The notes under the pieces: model-generated
Seen by the model: the letters and a program-made list of their open reading frames with translations, nothing else
Told to the model about the DNA's origin: nothing
Database searches by the model: none
Assembly (NCBI RefSeq): GCF_949628265.1
Contig: NC_088788.1
Span: 21,190,335 to 21,254,334, forward strand
From: Cloeon dipterum
Taxonomy: Eukaryota; Arthropoda; Insecta; Ephemeroptera; Baetidae
Length of the DNA stretch: 64,000 nt
Direction of reading: 5' to 3'
Part shown: piece by piece, positions 1-10,600 of the stretch
Position numbering within the stretch: position 1 is the stretch's first letter
Layout: each line of letters opens with the position of its first letter
Made by a program: the position numbers and the translations under genes

Positions 1-1
1 G

Positions 2-278
2 ATTCAAACACCCCTTTTAATTGCAGACGTCGACCGTCCAATTTTAGGGGCTGATTTTCTAGCCAAGCACAAAAAGGCCGAGCAGTTGAATTCACCCTGT
101 TGTGAAAACGGTTGATATGTTGAAGGACGTCCTTGAACTATTCAAACCACAGGACCTCAACAAACCTGTGAAAAACAAAGCAATGCCTACCACAGAAAGT
201 CCTCCACATCACAAAAAGTTTTGTCGCCTCATCCCAGACAAAATCGCACATCAGCTCTTCGAGGAAATGGAGCAGTGA
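2..278 (+). mobile_element. Degenerate Ty3/gypsy-type retroelement pol fragment
   Basis: Frame 2 from base 2 translates to a stretch containing IADVDRPILGADFL, the motif near the C-terminal end of the aspartic protease of Ty3/gypsy-class LTR retroelements. A second block in another frame (about 192-278) reads CRLIPDKIAHQLFEEMEQ, resembling the linker and start of the reverse transcriptase. A frameshift and stop codons separate the blocks, so this is a dead fragment cut by the window edge. No LTR is visible. The family call rests on short motifs. Confidence 0.6.
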
Positions 279-1091
279 GAAGTTCAGCGAGGTTAGAGTG
301 ACTAAAAGTTCCCTGCATCTTGTCTTAAAACAAGGACGGAATCGCGGCTACAACCTCTTAGATCATAAATTAATTGGAAATCAGAACGATAAATCGTTAT
401 CTTCTGACACTAACTGACAGTTCCCCAATACTAAAAATTAATTCAAAATATCCAATTATCTTATGTAATGCTTAAAATGACACAGTTTGGTTCAATTAAG
501 AAATTCAACAGTTTTATTTGGCCGTAACAGTATAAAACTTCAACAACGATTTGAAAGCATCCTACGCAAGTTTTCATCTAAGGCAGTAAAATTTGGTTTG
601 TTAAATTCTCTTGAGGACGCTTATCTAAGTAAGTACAAAAATCAGTGGGATTCTAATCACTCAAGTGAAGCAGCAGGCTTATAGGAAGACCCGACCCAGA
701 CGCGCTCGCGTTGGGAATGTCCCGATTTGGAGATTGCGAGATTTCCCGCTCGCAAAAGACAAAGTCATCAATGCAAAAATCGTCTCGCACCAAAAGAAAT
801 GTGAAAGGATCATTATCATTCAAGGCACCTCGTTCCTTTCACTCAATAATTCATATTAACAAAGATAATATTAAAAATATCATAGAAAAAAGCGCTAAAA
901 CGTATTTTTCTGAACTAAGAACCAAAATGATATTGAGCAAAATGTGGAACCAAAAACGTTCCAATACATCATAATATACTTTTTCTTTCAAAATCAAGAA
1001 ATCAAATTGATTACTTGAGATTAATGCATTAATTTGATTGAACCTGCGATTCAATTTAGTCTCTAAAGGAGATGGAACTAGCAAAAATTAC
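279..1091. other. Intergenic, no gene recognised
   Basis: Between the retroelement scrap and the tafazzin stop codon I see only short overlapping reading frames of up to 87 codons with no recognisable motif. Part of it may be further decayed retroelement sequence, but I cannot show this. Confidence 0.4.
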
Positions 1092-2147
1092 TTAACTACG
1101 TCCATACGTCCATTCCAAGTGCAGCTTCTCAGTGATCGGTTGTAACGCTAAAAGCTTATCTTGGATTTCGTCAGTGATTGCCTTTCTGGCACTGACCATG
1201 TCAGTCTGCGAATTCCGTAGAGAATGCAGCAGTCCGCTTAGCTGAATGGGATCTCCAACATTAATCGTCACCTACAATCAACTCTCTCATCAAACCAAAG
1301 TTCAGTTAAATCAAGTCTGTCCGAATTGTCACCTTCTGGCCAGTTCTTGGACGGTATGGAGGTGTGTTGGGCAGAATCTTCTCCATTCCCACGTGCCAAA
1401 GTGGGATTACTATGGGCTCGATCGGGGAGTCCCAAACCAGCTTTCCGACGCCCCACTTGATCCTCATTGGCTCCTGAGTCATGTTCACCAGTCCTTCAGG
1501 AAATACGTGCACCCACTGACCTTCGCACAACTTTTCCGAGCAAAATTTGAGAGCCTCCTAAATGATTTTTTAAACATTATTTTAATTTTCGGTCACTATT
1601 CGTTTTTAAACCTGTTCAACGCCAGCACCCCTTACAACAGGAATGCATTTGCCCATCATGAAAAAGTATGAGTGAATTTTGTTGGTGAAACAAATGTCGT
1701 GGGCAGCCAAACTCCACCGCATCACTTTCCTGTCGCACAAATGACGCCAGCCTTTGAGCATTGCTACAATAGACCAGTTTAAAAAAATAACTTAGAGATA
1801 GATTAAAAAAAAATTAAAATACACACCTCCCCACAGACCAGGGTCATCGACGCAAGAATGGTGATTAGACACAGTGATGAGAGGTACATTTTTTGGCCTG
1901 CCTTCCAGAGCCGCAATAAGTTTGTCTTTGTTAAATATTTTTCGAGTATTCAGAGCACCTTGAAAAAATTAATAAGATAAAACTACAATTAAATATGTAC
2001 CTCATAAAAGCAATATAACTCACCGATAAGAACTTTGCTGATGAGTCCAACAGAAGAAAGAGTGAGGGTGCTGAACGGTTTCCAATATTGTGGCGGCTGC
2101 CGAAGAATTGGAAACATCCAGTCAGTGCTAATGTTGTTGTTACTCAT
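1092..2147 (-). CDS. Taz: Tafazzin, cardiolipin-remodelling acyltransferase
   Basis: Five exons on the minus strand (2147-2024, 1958-1827, 1763-1612, 1557-1333, 1271-1092) join in frame to 270 aa, the usual size for tafazzin. Seen: the acyltransferase HX4D motif (H75 to D80, context SNHHSCVDDPGLWG), the tafazzin block KVMRWSLAAHDICFT, and WVHVFPEG around residues 151-158 followed by a PIVIPLWHVGM segment. Known: tafazzin is a mitochondrial-membrane transacylase that moves acyl chains between phospholipids to mature cardiolipin. The start at 2147 gives MSNNNISTDWMFPILR, which aligns with other tafazzins; an in-frame codon 16 residues upstream (2195) is less likely. All introns are 54-65 bp with GT..AG ends. 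It is head-to-head with DPP3. Confidence 0.95.
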
Positions 2148-3062
2148 TTTTAAAATAAGACCAGCGTGCAGTTCTTCCTCTTTGATAAGTGACAACAGCT
2201 AATGGTCCTCTAAAATTTGGGTCAGTGAGCGCTAGCTTCTGGTCAGTCTTGTGATTCTGACCAGATTGCCTGTGCACAGCCTTTGGGAATCCATGTGCTG
2301 ACTAGGAATAAAATAAGTCGCGGACACGGTAAAGCGTTTTGCTGTTTGTCGGGAAGTGACGGATCGATATTATCAAACCCGCAACTTGATGACCTCCCAT
2401 TAATAAAACGTGTTAAGTGAACGGAAGAAATCCTTCATACGGTGTGTGTGGATTGTGGTTGGTTTGATGTCATATGGTTAAATCTCAAAGGTTTTTTTGC
2501 AGTTGTACCGAAAATGGATAACCGGTATCACGCCCCGTTACTTATGTACATTGTAAAAAATGATTATTCTTTGGCCACAGGCAATTAACCGGTTTAAAAT
2601 TTCAATTTTCAAGTTTACTTCATGTTGCAAAATCCCTTTTCTAGCTAGTATTTTAGAACGTTGTTAAAATATTTAAATATGCATCTTTGCGCGAAATATT
2701 TAGGGAACATTTTATTTAAATTTTATAATGATTTTGCATTTTTGCTGACTTAATCGTAAAGGATTCGGTATTTTGGCAAGTGGCTGAAGTTCGAAGATTC
2801 GTGCCATCTGCCGGTGTCCAATCGCGCAATTGGATTGGTCGAAATTTTTCGATCAACCAATAAGATTCGTTCATTATTATGCCAGCTGGACTCGAGCTCA
2901 ACGCATCTCTCGGTAAACATTCCCAAATATTAATTTATCCCTCTGCCTAATCTAGTTTTACAAACTTACGTTCGAGAAAATTAAGTAAATTGCACCTACA
3001 AGTTAAACTCAACTTCATTTTATACATTTTCAATAATTGAATTCAGAGTTAGTCGTTCAAGA
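2148..3062. promoter_or_regulatory. Head-to-head intergenic region, tafazzin/DPP3
   Basis: About 0.9 kb separates the divergent start codons of tafazzin and the long DPP3 form, so promoters for both should lie here. No TATA box is convincing at either side and no further gene is seen. The assignment follows from gene arrangement only. Confidence 0.45.
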
Positions 3063-6000
3063 ATGCAAAGTCATTTCTGGCGAAAGATACGCTGTGCGGG
3101 CTCATCTTCTGCAGTGCTGCTTGCGAATCGCACTAATTTATTGCACAGAGCAATAAAACTAGACCTACTCTCGAAAAATATTTCTTATCTCCCTCTGCAA
3201 TACTTGAGCTGGCGTAATTGTGATAGCAAAAATATTTTGCTATCGAAAAATCATTCACTGCTCCCTTTATCATCATTGCAAACTCATATTAATCACAGCT
3301 TTGTGTAAGTTAAAAGCAACCTCAAGCCATACAGCCACATCCTTTCTGAGTACATAATATATTTGTTTAAAAATTATTTCAAGTTTTTATTCCATATTTT
3401 CAGAAGACGGAAAGGTATATTAGCTATGGCGGATATTTCCCAGTTTGTGCTGCCAAACGACCAGCCTGTTGTGTCCCTCGACTGTGAAGAGGCCTTCAAT
3501 GCCTTGACAGACCAGGAAAAGAAATATGCCCACCACCTAAGCCAAGCCTCTTGGAATGGAGGACTTATTGTCTTTGTCCAGGTAATCTAGAGGTTTGTTC
3601 ACAAAATGCCTAATTAATGCTTAAAATGACATTTCTCAGACTTCTCCGGAGTCTCCACTGATTTTCTCCTTGCTGCATAGACTGTTTTTATCGCAGCCCA
3701 TCAAAGAGCTTCAAAAGGTTGCCACCGAGCAGTGCAAATTCACAGAAGATGAATTCAAGGTAATACAAGAGATTTGTGCATGGTGATTTGACATTTTTCT
3801 CTTCTAGGCTGTTCTTATCTACACTTGTGGAATTTTGACCAATGCTGGCAACTACAAAGGATTTGGTGACAGTAAAATTGTACCCAACCTAAGTGCCGAG
3901 CGGTTTGAAAGTCTGGTACTGGCTAGCGCTGCCTTCAAAAAGGAGCCTGAAAAAGTCAAGTATTTGTGGGAAAATGTGAAAAATGGCATTTACTCTCTTG
4001 ACACCAAACAAAAGAGCCTTGGTTTAGGCGATAAGGTAGTAATTAGCTGTAAATTCTCCCCTTATAATATTGAACAGCGACCTCTCAGGGTATTAGCACC
4101 TACTTCTCAAGCAACTGCACCATGGAAGACGCTGATGTGATTACAGAATACATGAAAAAGAAAAACATCGAGGGGTACAACAATCGACTTTTCAAAACTG
4201 TCCAGAATGGTGTCACAATCTATGAGGTGAGTAAGCATATATCTTGGTTGAGTAGGAGTAAATTTCCATTTTGAATACCAGATAAGAATGGCCTCAAGTC
4301 TCAGCGGGGACGCAGATGGTATCACCCATGGCGAAGAAGAGTTTCAAGGGTGCAAAATTAAGATCACCAGAGGTGATTATGGTGGTCTCATTGGAAAGGT
4401 CGCTGCACACTTGGAGCAAGCCAAGGTATATCAATCTTTTTGGTTTGGTGTAAAATCAAATTGGCCAAAAAATATCAAAAAGAGTGTATAAGATTTCTCT
4501 GCAACTGTTTCACTTGAGCCATCCTCTTTCAACAAATCATGTTTGATTTCATTTTTCCATTGGTAAACGTTCTCACATAGTCGCTCTTCTAGGGTATACA
4601 TTGAAAACACAATCAGAGAACTATAAAAACTGAATTGATCAAAAGTAAAATCAATTTTTATTAATAAAAAATCTTGATGGATGGTGTATTGAAAATTAAA
4701 ATCGCCATCTGCCTAGAACACCTTGACTGGTGTAGCTTTTTCAGTAACAACAATAACATCAAAAATTGATGGGAAACACGTGCATATTTATATTAACCAT
4801 CAGGCTTTTGAGAAGTAGTTAGCAAAGGAAAAAAATGTTTTTACTCATGAAATTACGGGGCAAATAATATCATTGGTTCAGAAATAATTATGTGAAGATG
4901 TCATCAACTTATCAACAAAAATTTTCTCTTTTATCTTCAGGCTGTTGCTGCAAATGAGAATGAGGTACAGATGATTGACAATTACATCAAGAGTTTCACC
5001 CAGGGGTCGTTGGATGCGCACAAAGATGGTTCCAGATACTGGATCAAGGACAAGGGTCCAGTCATTGAAACGTAAGGATATCCTCCTTTTTAGAAATTTC
5101 CAGATGATAACTCAATGACTCTACAGGTACATCGGTTTCATTGAAACGTACCGTGACCCTGCTGGGATGCGAGGCGAGTTTGAAGGATTTGTGGCTATGG
5201 TCAACAAGGAAATGTCGGCAAAGTTTACTGAGCTTGTTGACAAGGCTGAAAATTTCCTGACGCTCTTGCCCTGGCCGAAAGAATTCGAGAAGGACACTTT
5301 CTTACGTCCTGACTTCACCTCTTTGGACGTCTTGACCTTCTCAGGGAGTGGAATTCCAGCTGGAATCAATATTCCTAACTGTATGAAGTTTAAAATTTAG
5401 AAAATTATTTTGATAATTGTCTTGAATTTTTAGACGATGAGATCCGTCAAAGTGAGGGCTTCAAAAATGTGTCCCTGGGCAACGTCATTCCTGCCAACTA
5501 CCAGCAGACAGTCACCCCATTCTTGTCAGAGGAAGACCAAGCGCTTCTCGGCAAATATCGTGTGCCTTCTTTTGAAGTGATTTTCATCCTCTGCTTACCA
5601 ATCTATATTAATGACTTCTAAAAAGGTTCAAGTTGGTCTTCACGAGTTGCTTGGTCATGGCAGTGGAAAATTGTTCCGCAGAGAGGAGGGTGGAAAGTTT
5701 AATTTCCCTCCTGAAACCTTGGACCCACTTACAGGCCAAAAGGTAATTTTATTATTTTCATTCATTCAGCAAAGTGATAATTCCGCTTTGTTAAATAGAT
5801 CAGCACTTGGTTTGAAATTGGTGAGACGTACGATTCAAAATTCTCCACCATGGGATCAACTTATGAGGAGTGCAGAGCTGAGTGCGTTGGTCTGTACCTT
5901 AGTCTGGACAAAAATGTTCTCAGGTAAATGGAATATCAAATAAATTTGACTCATTGAGTTGTTATCTTAATTTAGAAGATCAACATTAAAAAAGAAGCAA

Positions 6001-6884
6001 CGGAATCAATCTGCAGCCCTTAAACTTAAAATGACACGCCCTTTTTAAGAAAAAAATCAAATCAAACCTCTTAAAGAATTAGTTGTAATAAAAATAATTA
6101 CTAACTAATTTGAACACTCGTTTATCCCCAGAATTTTCGGCCACGAGGGAGAGACTGCAAATGACGTGCTGTACGTCAACTGGATGAGTATGATTTGGAA
6201 TGGCGTAGGCAAAGCAATGGAAATGTACCAACCGGAAACAAAATCATGGCTGCAGGTACCAATCAAGGTTAAATAAGTGGACAGATGCGTTCAGTTTCTC
6301 CTGTAGGCTCACTCCCAAGCGAGGTTTGTGATCATGAAGGTGCTGGTTGAAGCCGGAGAAGGCTTGGTGACTATCAAGGAAACCGACAATGGCACTAACC
6401 TGCTTGTCACTGTTGACAAGGATAAAATCGAAACTGTCGGTAAAGCAGCGATTGGCACCTTCCTTCAAAAACTGCAGGTTAAATTTAAATGAGTGGCTCT
6501 GAGACCTCGCAGAGTTAACTGACGTGTTACAACAGATTTACAAATCTACATGCAACGTGAAGGCTGCCAAGGAAATGTATGACAAGTATTCTGAGGTTAG
6601 TGACTCTGGCGTCCATCCTTGGGCTAAGTGGAGGGCCATCGTGATGGCCCACAAGCAGCCAAGAAAGATGTTTGTGCAGGCTAACACTTTCCTTAGTGGT
6701 AAGTTTGGACATATTCCAATTTGATTTTCACCAATTTGACCATTGAGCAGGAGACAAGGTGGTGCTGAAGAAATACGATCCTTCTCCGGAGGGGTTGATC
6801 AGCTCTTGGATGGAGAGATTCCCTTCCACGGATGTTGATGATTTGTTGGAAGAGTTGTGGAAAAAAGACGCACACCATTTCTAA
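3063..6884 (+). CDS. DppIII: Dipeptidyl peptidase III (M49 zinc peptidase)
   Basis: Main product 715 aa from ATG 3426. Exons: 3404-3581 (coding from 3426), 3640-3759, 3808-4035, 4089-4226, 4282-4425, 4941-5071, 5127-5380, 5434-5576, 5626-5742, 5799-5923, 6132-6255, 6307-6477, 6536-6698, 6751-6884. Zinc-site motifs of family M49 are intact: HELLGH at 444-449 and EECRAE at 500-505. [20 protein letters not shown] and [19 protein letters not shown] are family hallmarks. Known: a mainly cytosolic metallopeptidase that removes dipeptides from the N terminus of oligopeptides. An upstream exon (3063-3304) splices in frame to 3404 and adds 88 residues, giving an 803 aa form; that leader is basic and nearly free of acidic residues at its start, like a mitochondrial presequence. 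AATAAA follows at 6951. Confidence 0.97.
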
Positions 6885-6950
6885 ACTAAATATCTGAAGT
6901 TCACAGCTTATGTTTTAAAGTTCAAGCAAGTTCAGCATTTTCTTTCTCGC

Positions 6951-6956
6951 AATAAA
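6951..6956 (+). promoter_or_regulatory. Polyadenylation signal of DPP3
   Basis: AATAAA 67 bp past the DPP3 stop codon. The stretch from here to 7630 shows no gene and is the tail-to-tail spacer between DPP3 and POLA2. Confidence 0.6.
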
Positions 6957-7630
6957 TAACCTTTTAATATGAAGAAATTTTGTTGGCATTGAATTTCCAA
7001 TTTCAGCTAATGGTGCAGCACCTATGCTGAAATCCAATATTTAGTCAATATAATTTTCTCTTGAGAATTACTTTTCAATCAGCTAGTCTCCTATTTTTAA
7101 TTTCTAAATGTTGAGTGCAATTTCCAATGCTCTTTTGAAAGACTTAGCAGTGGAGCACCCAACCCAAAGAATCGGGGCCTTGCAAACTAGTATCAAATTT
7201 CAAGTACAATGCTGGTAGCTTTGTATTCTGATAGCAAAAGCACCTCTTGAATGGAGATCAAGTAATAGTTACATCATCATTAAATTCAATCCCTTTGTTC
7301 AAAAGTAAAATGAATTATTCCAAAAATTTCTAATTTTTGCATAACAGCTGCTGTATTAACCAGTTTCAAAATTTAATATCAATTAAATAATGTAATACAT
7401 TATTATTAACGTCCCCAATAATGCCTTAATGTTTTTAAATATTTTATTGCAGGTATCAGAAATTTAAAAAAATATTCAGTGCAGGAATAAGACAATAAGG
7501 AAGAGCAATGCTGCACGCTACTGCTTGCTTTGCTTTCACTTGACCTTGCCCCAAATTTCACTTTCTCTTTCCCTAGAGACCTACAATGAGTCACTAAAAA
7601 ATAGAACGCAATGTATTGAGTTGCAAAATC

Positions 7631-7636
7631 TTTATT
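7631..7636 (-). promoter_or_regulatory. Polyadenylation signal of POLA2
   Basis: Minus-strand AATAAA (TTTATT on plus) lies 14 bp beyond the POLA2 stop codon, implying a very short 3' untranslated region. Confidence 0.55.
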
Positions 7637-7649
7637 CACTTATCCATTT

Positions 7650-10600
7650 TTAAATTTTAACGATTTGAGCTCGGACATTCTCAGGGAAAGGTTTATCCTC
7701 AGCAGGTTTGGCGAGCTCCAATCTGGCAAAAGTGCCACCACCTACCCCTTTGGCGAGCCTTTCTGGGTTCACTACCAGAGAGCCATCAACATTCTGTTAC
7801 AAATGCAATGTCAGTTAAAATATTGAGTTTGATAATCTTAACACCACCTTAATGAAAAATCTCAAGTCTGAGGGCAGAACGAGCACGTGTGGTTTGACAG
7901 GCATCTGTGCATACTTCTCCCACGCCTCCAAAGCAATGCTGGTTTGAGCGGGATGCAGGGGGTAAAAGCAAGCCTGCTGCAGCAGGTGATTAGCAAGGCG
8001 GCCCAGTCTGTCGGAGCTTTGGCTAAAATCGAATGGTTATTGGCTTGTTTTCAAGAGGAGACGAGTCAAAGCGCACCTTGAAATCTCACAAGGTCCTATA
8101 TGCTTCAAAATATCCGTTGAAGTGACTCCAATGATCAACCCGTCGACGTCAAGCAAACATGGATCAGATACCAAAGTCACGTTGTCAGGCAAGGCCTTCT
8201 TGTCTGCAGCAGAGAGGCTGTATGGCGGTGAAGGGTAGATTGGCAGATGATGCGCATCCCGGCTTGAAGCAACTACGACGATCCTCGTGTGCTGACTAGA
8301 AATTTAAATAAGCATCTGTCGATTGAAATCATACTGACATGAATTACCCTGCTAAAGGTCCCAGGGCATCTATCAGGAGTCTCATAAAGAATTGCTCGTA
8401 AGATCCCTCCATCATGGAGTCTTGGACATGCTGCTGATGCGAGTCCACAAAAGGGCCGCACAAGATCACCAAATGGGGCTTATTTTCTATGATGTATTTG
8501 GTCAGTGCCTGCAGAGGTTCGTAAGTCAGGGCGTCTGAGAAAGTGTAAGGACCAGCAGCGACAACTATCTCCATAGGCCCTGCAAGAGTATGCAATATTG
8601 AGCTACAAAGCAAACCCAGTTAAAAACCGCATTACCAGTGGAAAAATCAAAGGAAAGCGGATTTTCTGATGACTTGAGGCCAACATCAGTGAAAACCTTA
8701 GAGGGGACCAGCTTGCCTCCTGCATGATGCGCCAGGAGAGCAACCACCTGACCAGTGAAGTGCGAGTAGTTTTCCACTTTCTGCAAATTCAGAGGCATTT
8801 CGGCGTCTTTATCTGAGGCGCTGGTGATGACCACAGAGTTTGCCGTCAGTTTCAAATCTTCAGCGCAACAGCTGATTCGACCAACAAACACAGCGTCGTC
8901 CTGTTACATATAACACTGAATGATCAAATGAAATTTCTTTAATCAATTAATTATTACGGCATGTTGTTCTTCCAGGGAAGAAAACTCGGGCAAGTCATTT
9001 TGCTTGCGCAGCTGTTCGCCCAAGAAGTCGATCCTGTCGCTGAGAATGGCTCTAGTCAGGTGGGCTGGTTCAAACATGTGCTTGTACTGGCTGGTGAGGA
9101 CGCCGCTGCCAGTTGCCAAGGACTCAACGGACACTCTCCGCACATTGCTTGCCTTCCAAGTGGCTTCATTGGAGCTTCCAAACTCAGAGACAATTTTGCC
9201 AGAATTTTCAGACGCGCTTTTCTTGCCAGAAGGGGTGAATCTGGTTTTCAAAAAAATGAACTCTTATGTCATCTGTTTTGAAATCAGTTATAAGGTATGA
9301 CACAGTCATGTATTATATTTAGTTAAGAAAGTGTAAAAAATCTTGCGACGCGTTGCTCAGTGGCCAAGACTGCTGCAGTACTTTCATCAAAATCTATTGA
9401 GAAAATTTGTGGGATAACCTCTATAAAAGCATTTTGCTGTTCACTCTCTAACAATTTAATGTAATTGCAACATCTAGAGCGACATTTTGTGAATCACGAA
9501 TTTCTTAAGAATACTTTCAAATATGTTTGTCTACCAACAGCAATCATCTTTTTTTAAATATAATTTTACTAGAACAGTTTCGTTTTAAATATTTTAACTG
9601 AACTAAGTCTTCATGTCTCTAGAATGAATCAGTCTTACGGGCTTAACAAATAACAAGATCCATCTTCAAAATTTAAATCTTGACTTTATTGCAGTCACTT
9701 CCTCATTGTTTTAACTTGTCACAAAAAATATGCACTTGTTCTCAAAATCCACTTAATCTGTTCTGCATATTGGGACTATCAATTTTAATCAGGTTTTACT
9801 TTATTAACGTGTTAATTTTGTAGATTTTAAACGACTAATTTGCCTGTTATCTTTCATTGCAATAGTGGTGGTGTAGCGTTGGCTTCCAGTAAATTATCTA
9901 TCTAAAACGACTGTTAGAAATCCTTAAGAATGACTAGAAAAGCTTACTTCGACATTCAAAACAACAAAATTTTAAAGCAATTATTGACTGTCAAGATCTC
10001 TCAAGACAAATATTAGGCGGCAAAGCAAACAATAAAAACTCCTTACATGGCAGGCGAATAGCTTGCTGGGGAAAAGTCGGCAAGGGTTGAATCATGTTCA
10101 GAGCTGATTCGGCTCACAGGTTTGGCCTGTTGAAACAGGAAAGTTTATTTTTAGCTAGATCCGATTAATGAAAAACACAAACGAGCCAAATAACTAAGGA
10201 ATTTATGGCTTTTTGTAGCTGCATGAAAAGAAATCTCACGATATAAGGTGAACATAAAAAATAAAACACACACATGTCAGAATGGGAACAAAACAGATTA
10301 GAATATTGTCAACAGCGAAAATGAGCAATTCAAGTACAACTCAAACAAATAGCATTCAAGAATTGATATTCTATAAATAAAAACATTCACATACGACCAA
10401 AGAACACAAGTCAAGAGCCACGGTCGTGTACTATTGATGAGTATGGATCTAGTCATGGGTTCAACAGTCAGCACGCACTAGACCCGTACCCATCCATAGG
10501 CTACAACCTGCCCGTGCGAATTTAGGTCGGTCAGGTCAAACAGAACAAAGGATTCGCTGGCTGCAGGGAGAGACGAACTGGCGAGTCTGGCTGCCTAATT

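Noticed and set aside
8961-9300. Plus-strand frames of about 100 codons
   Set aside because: Antisense shadows of the POLA2 exon at 8958-9240.
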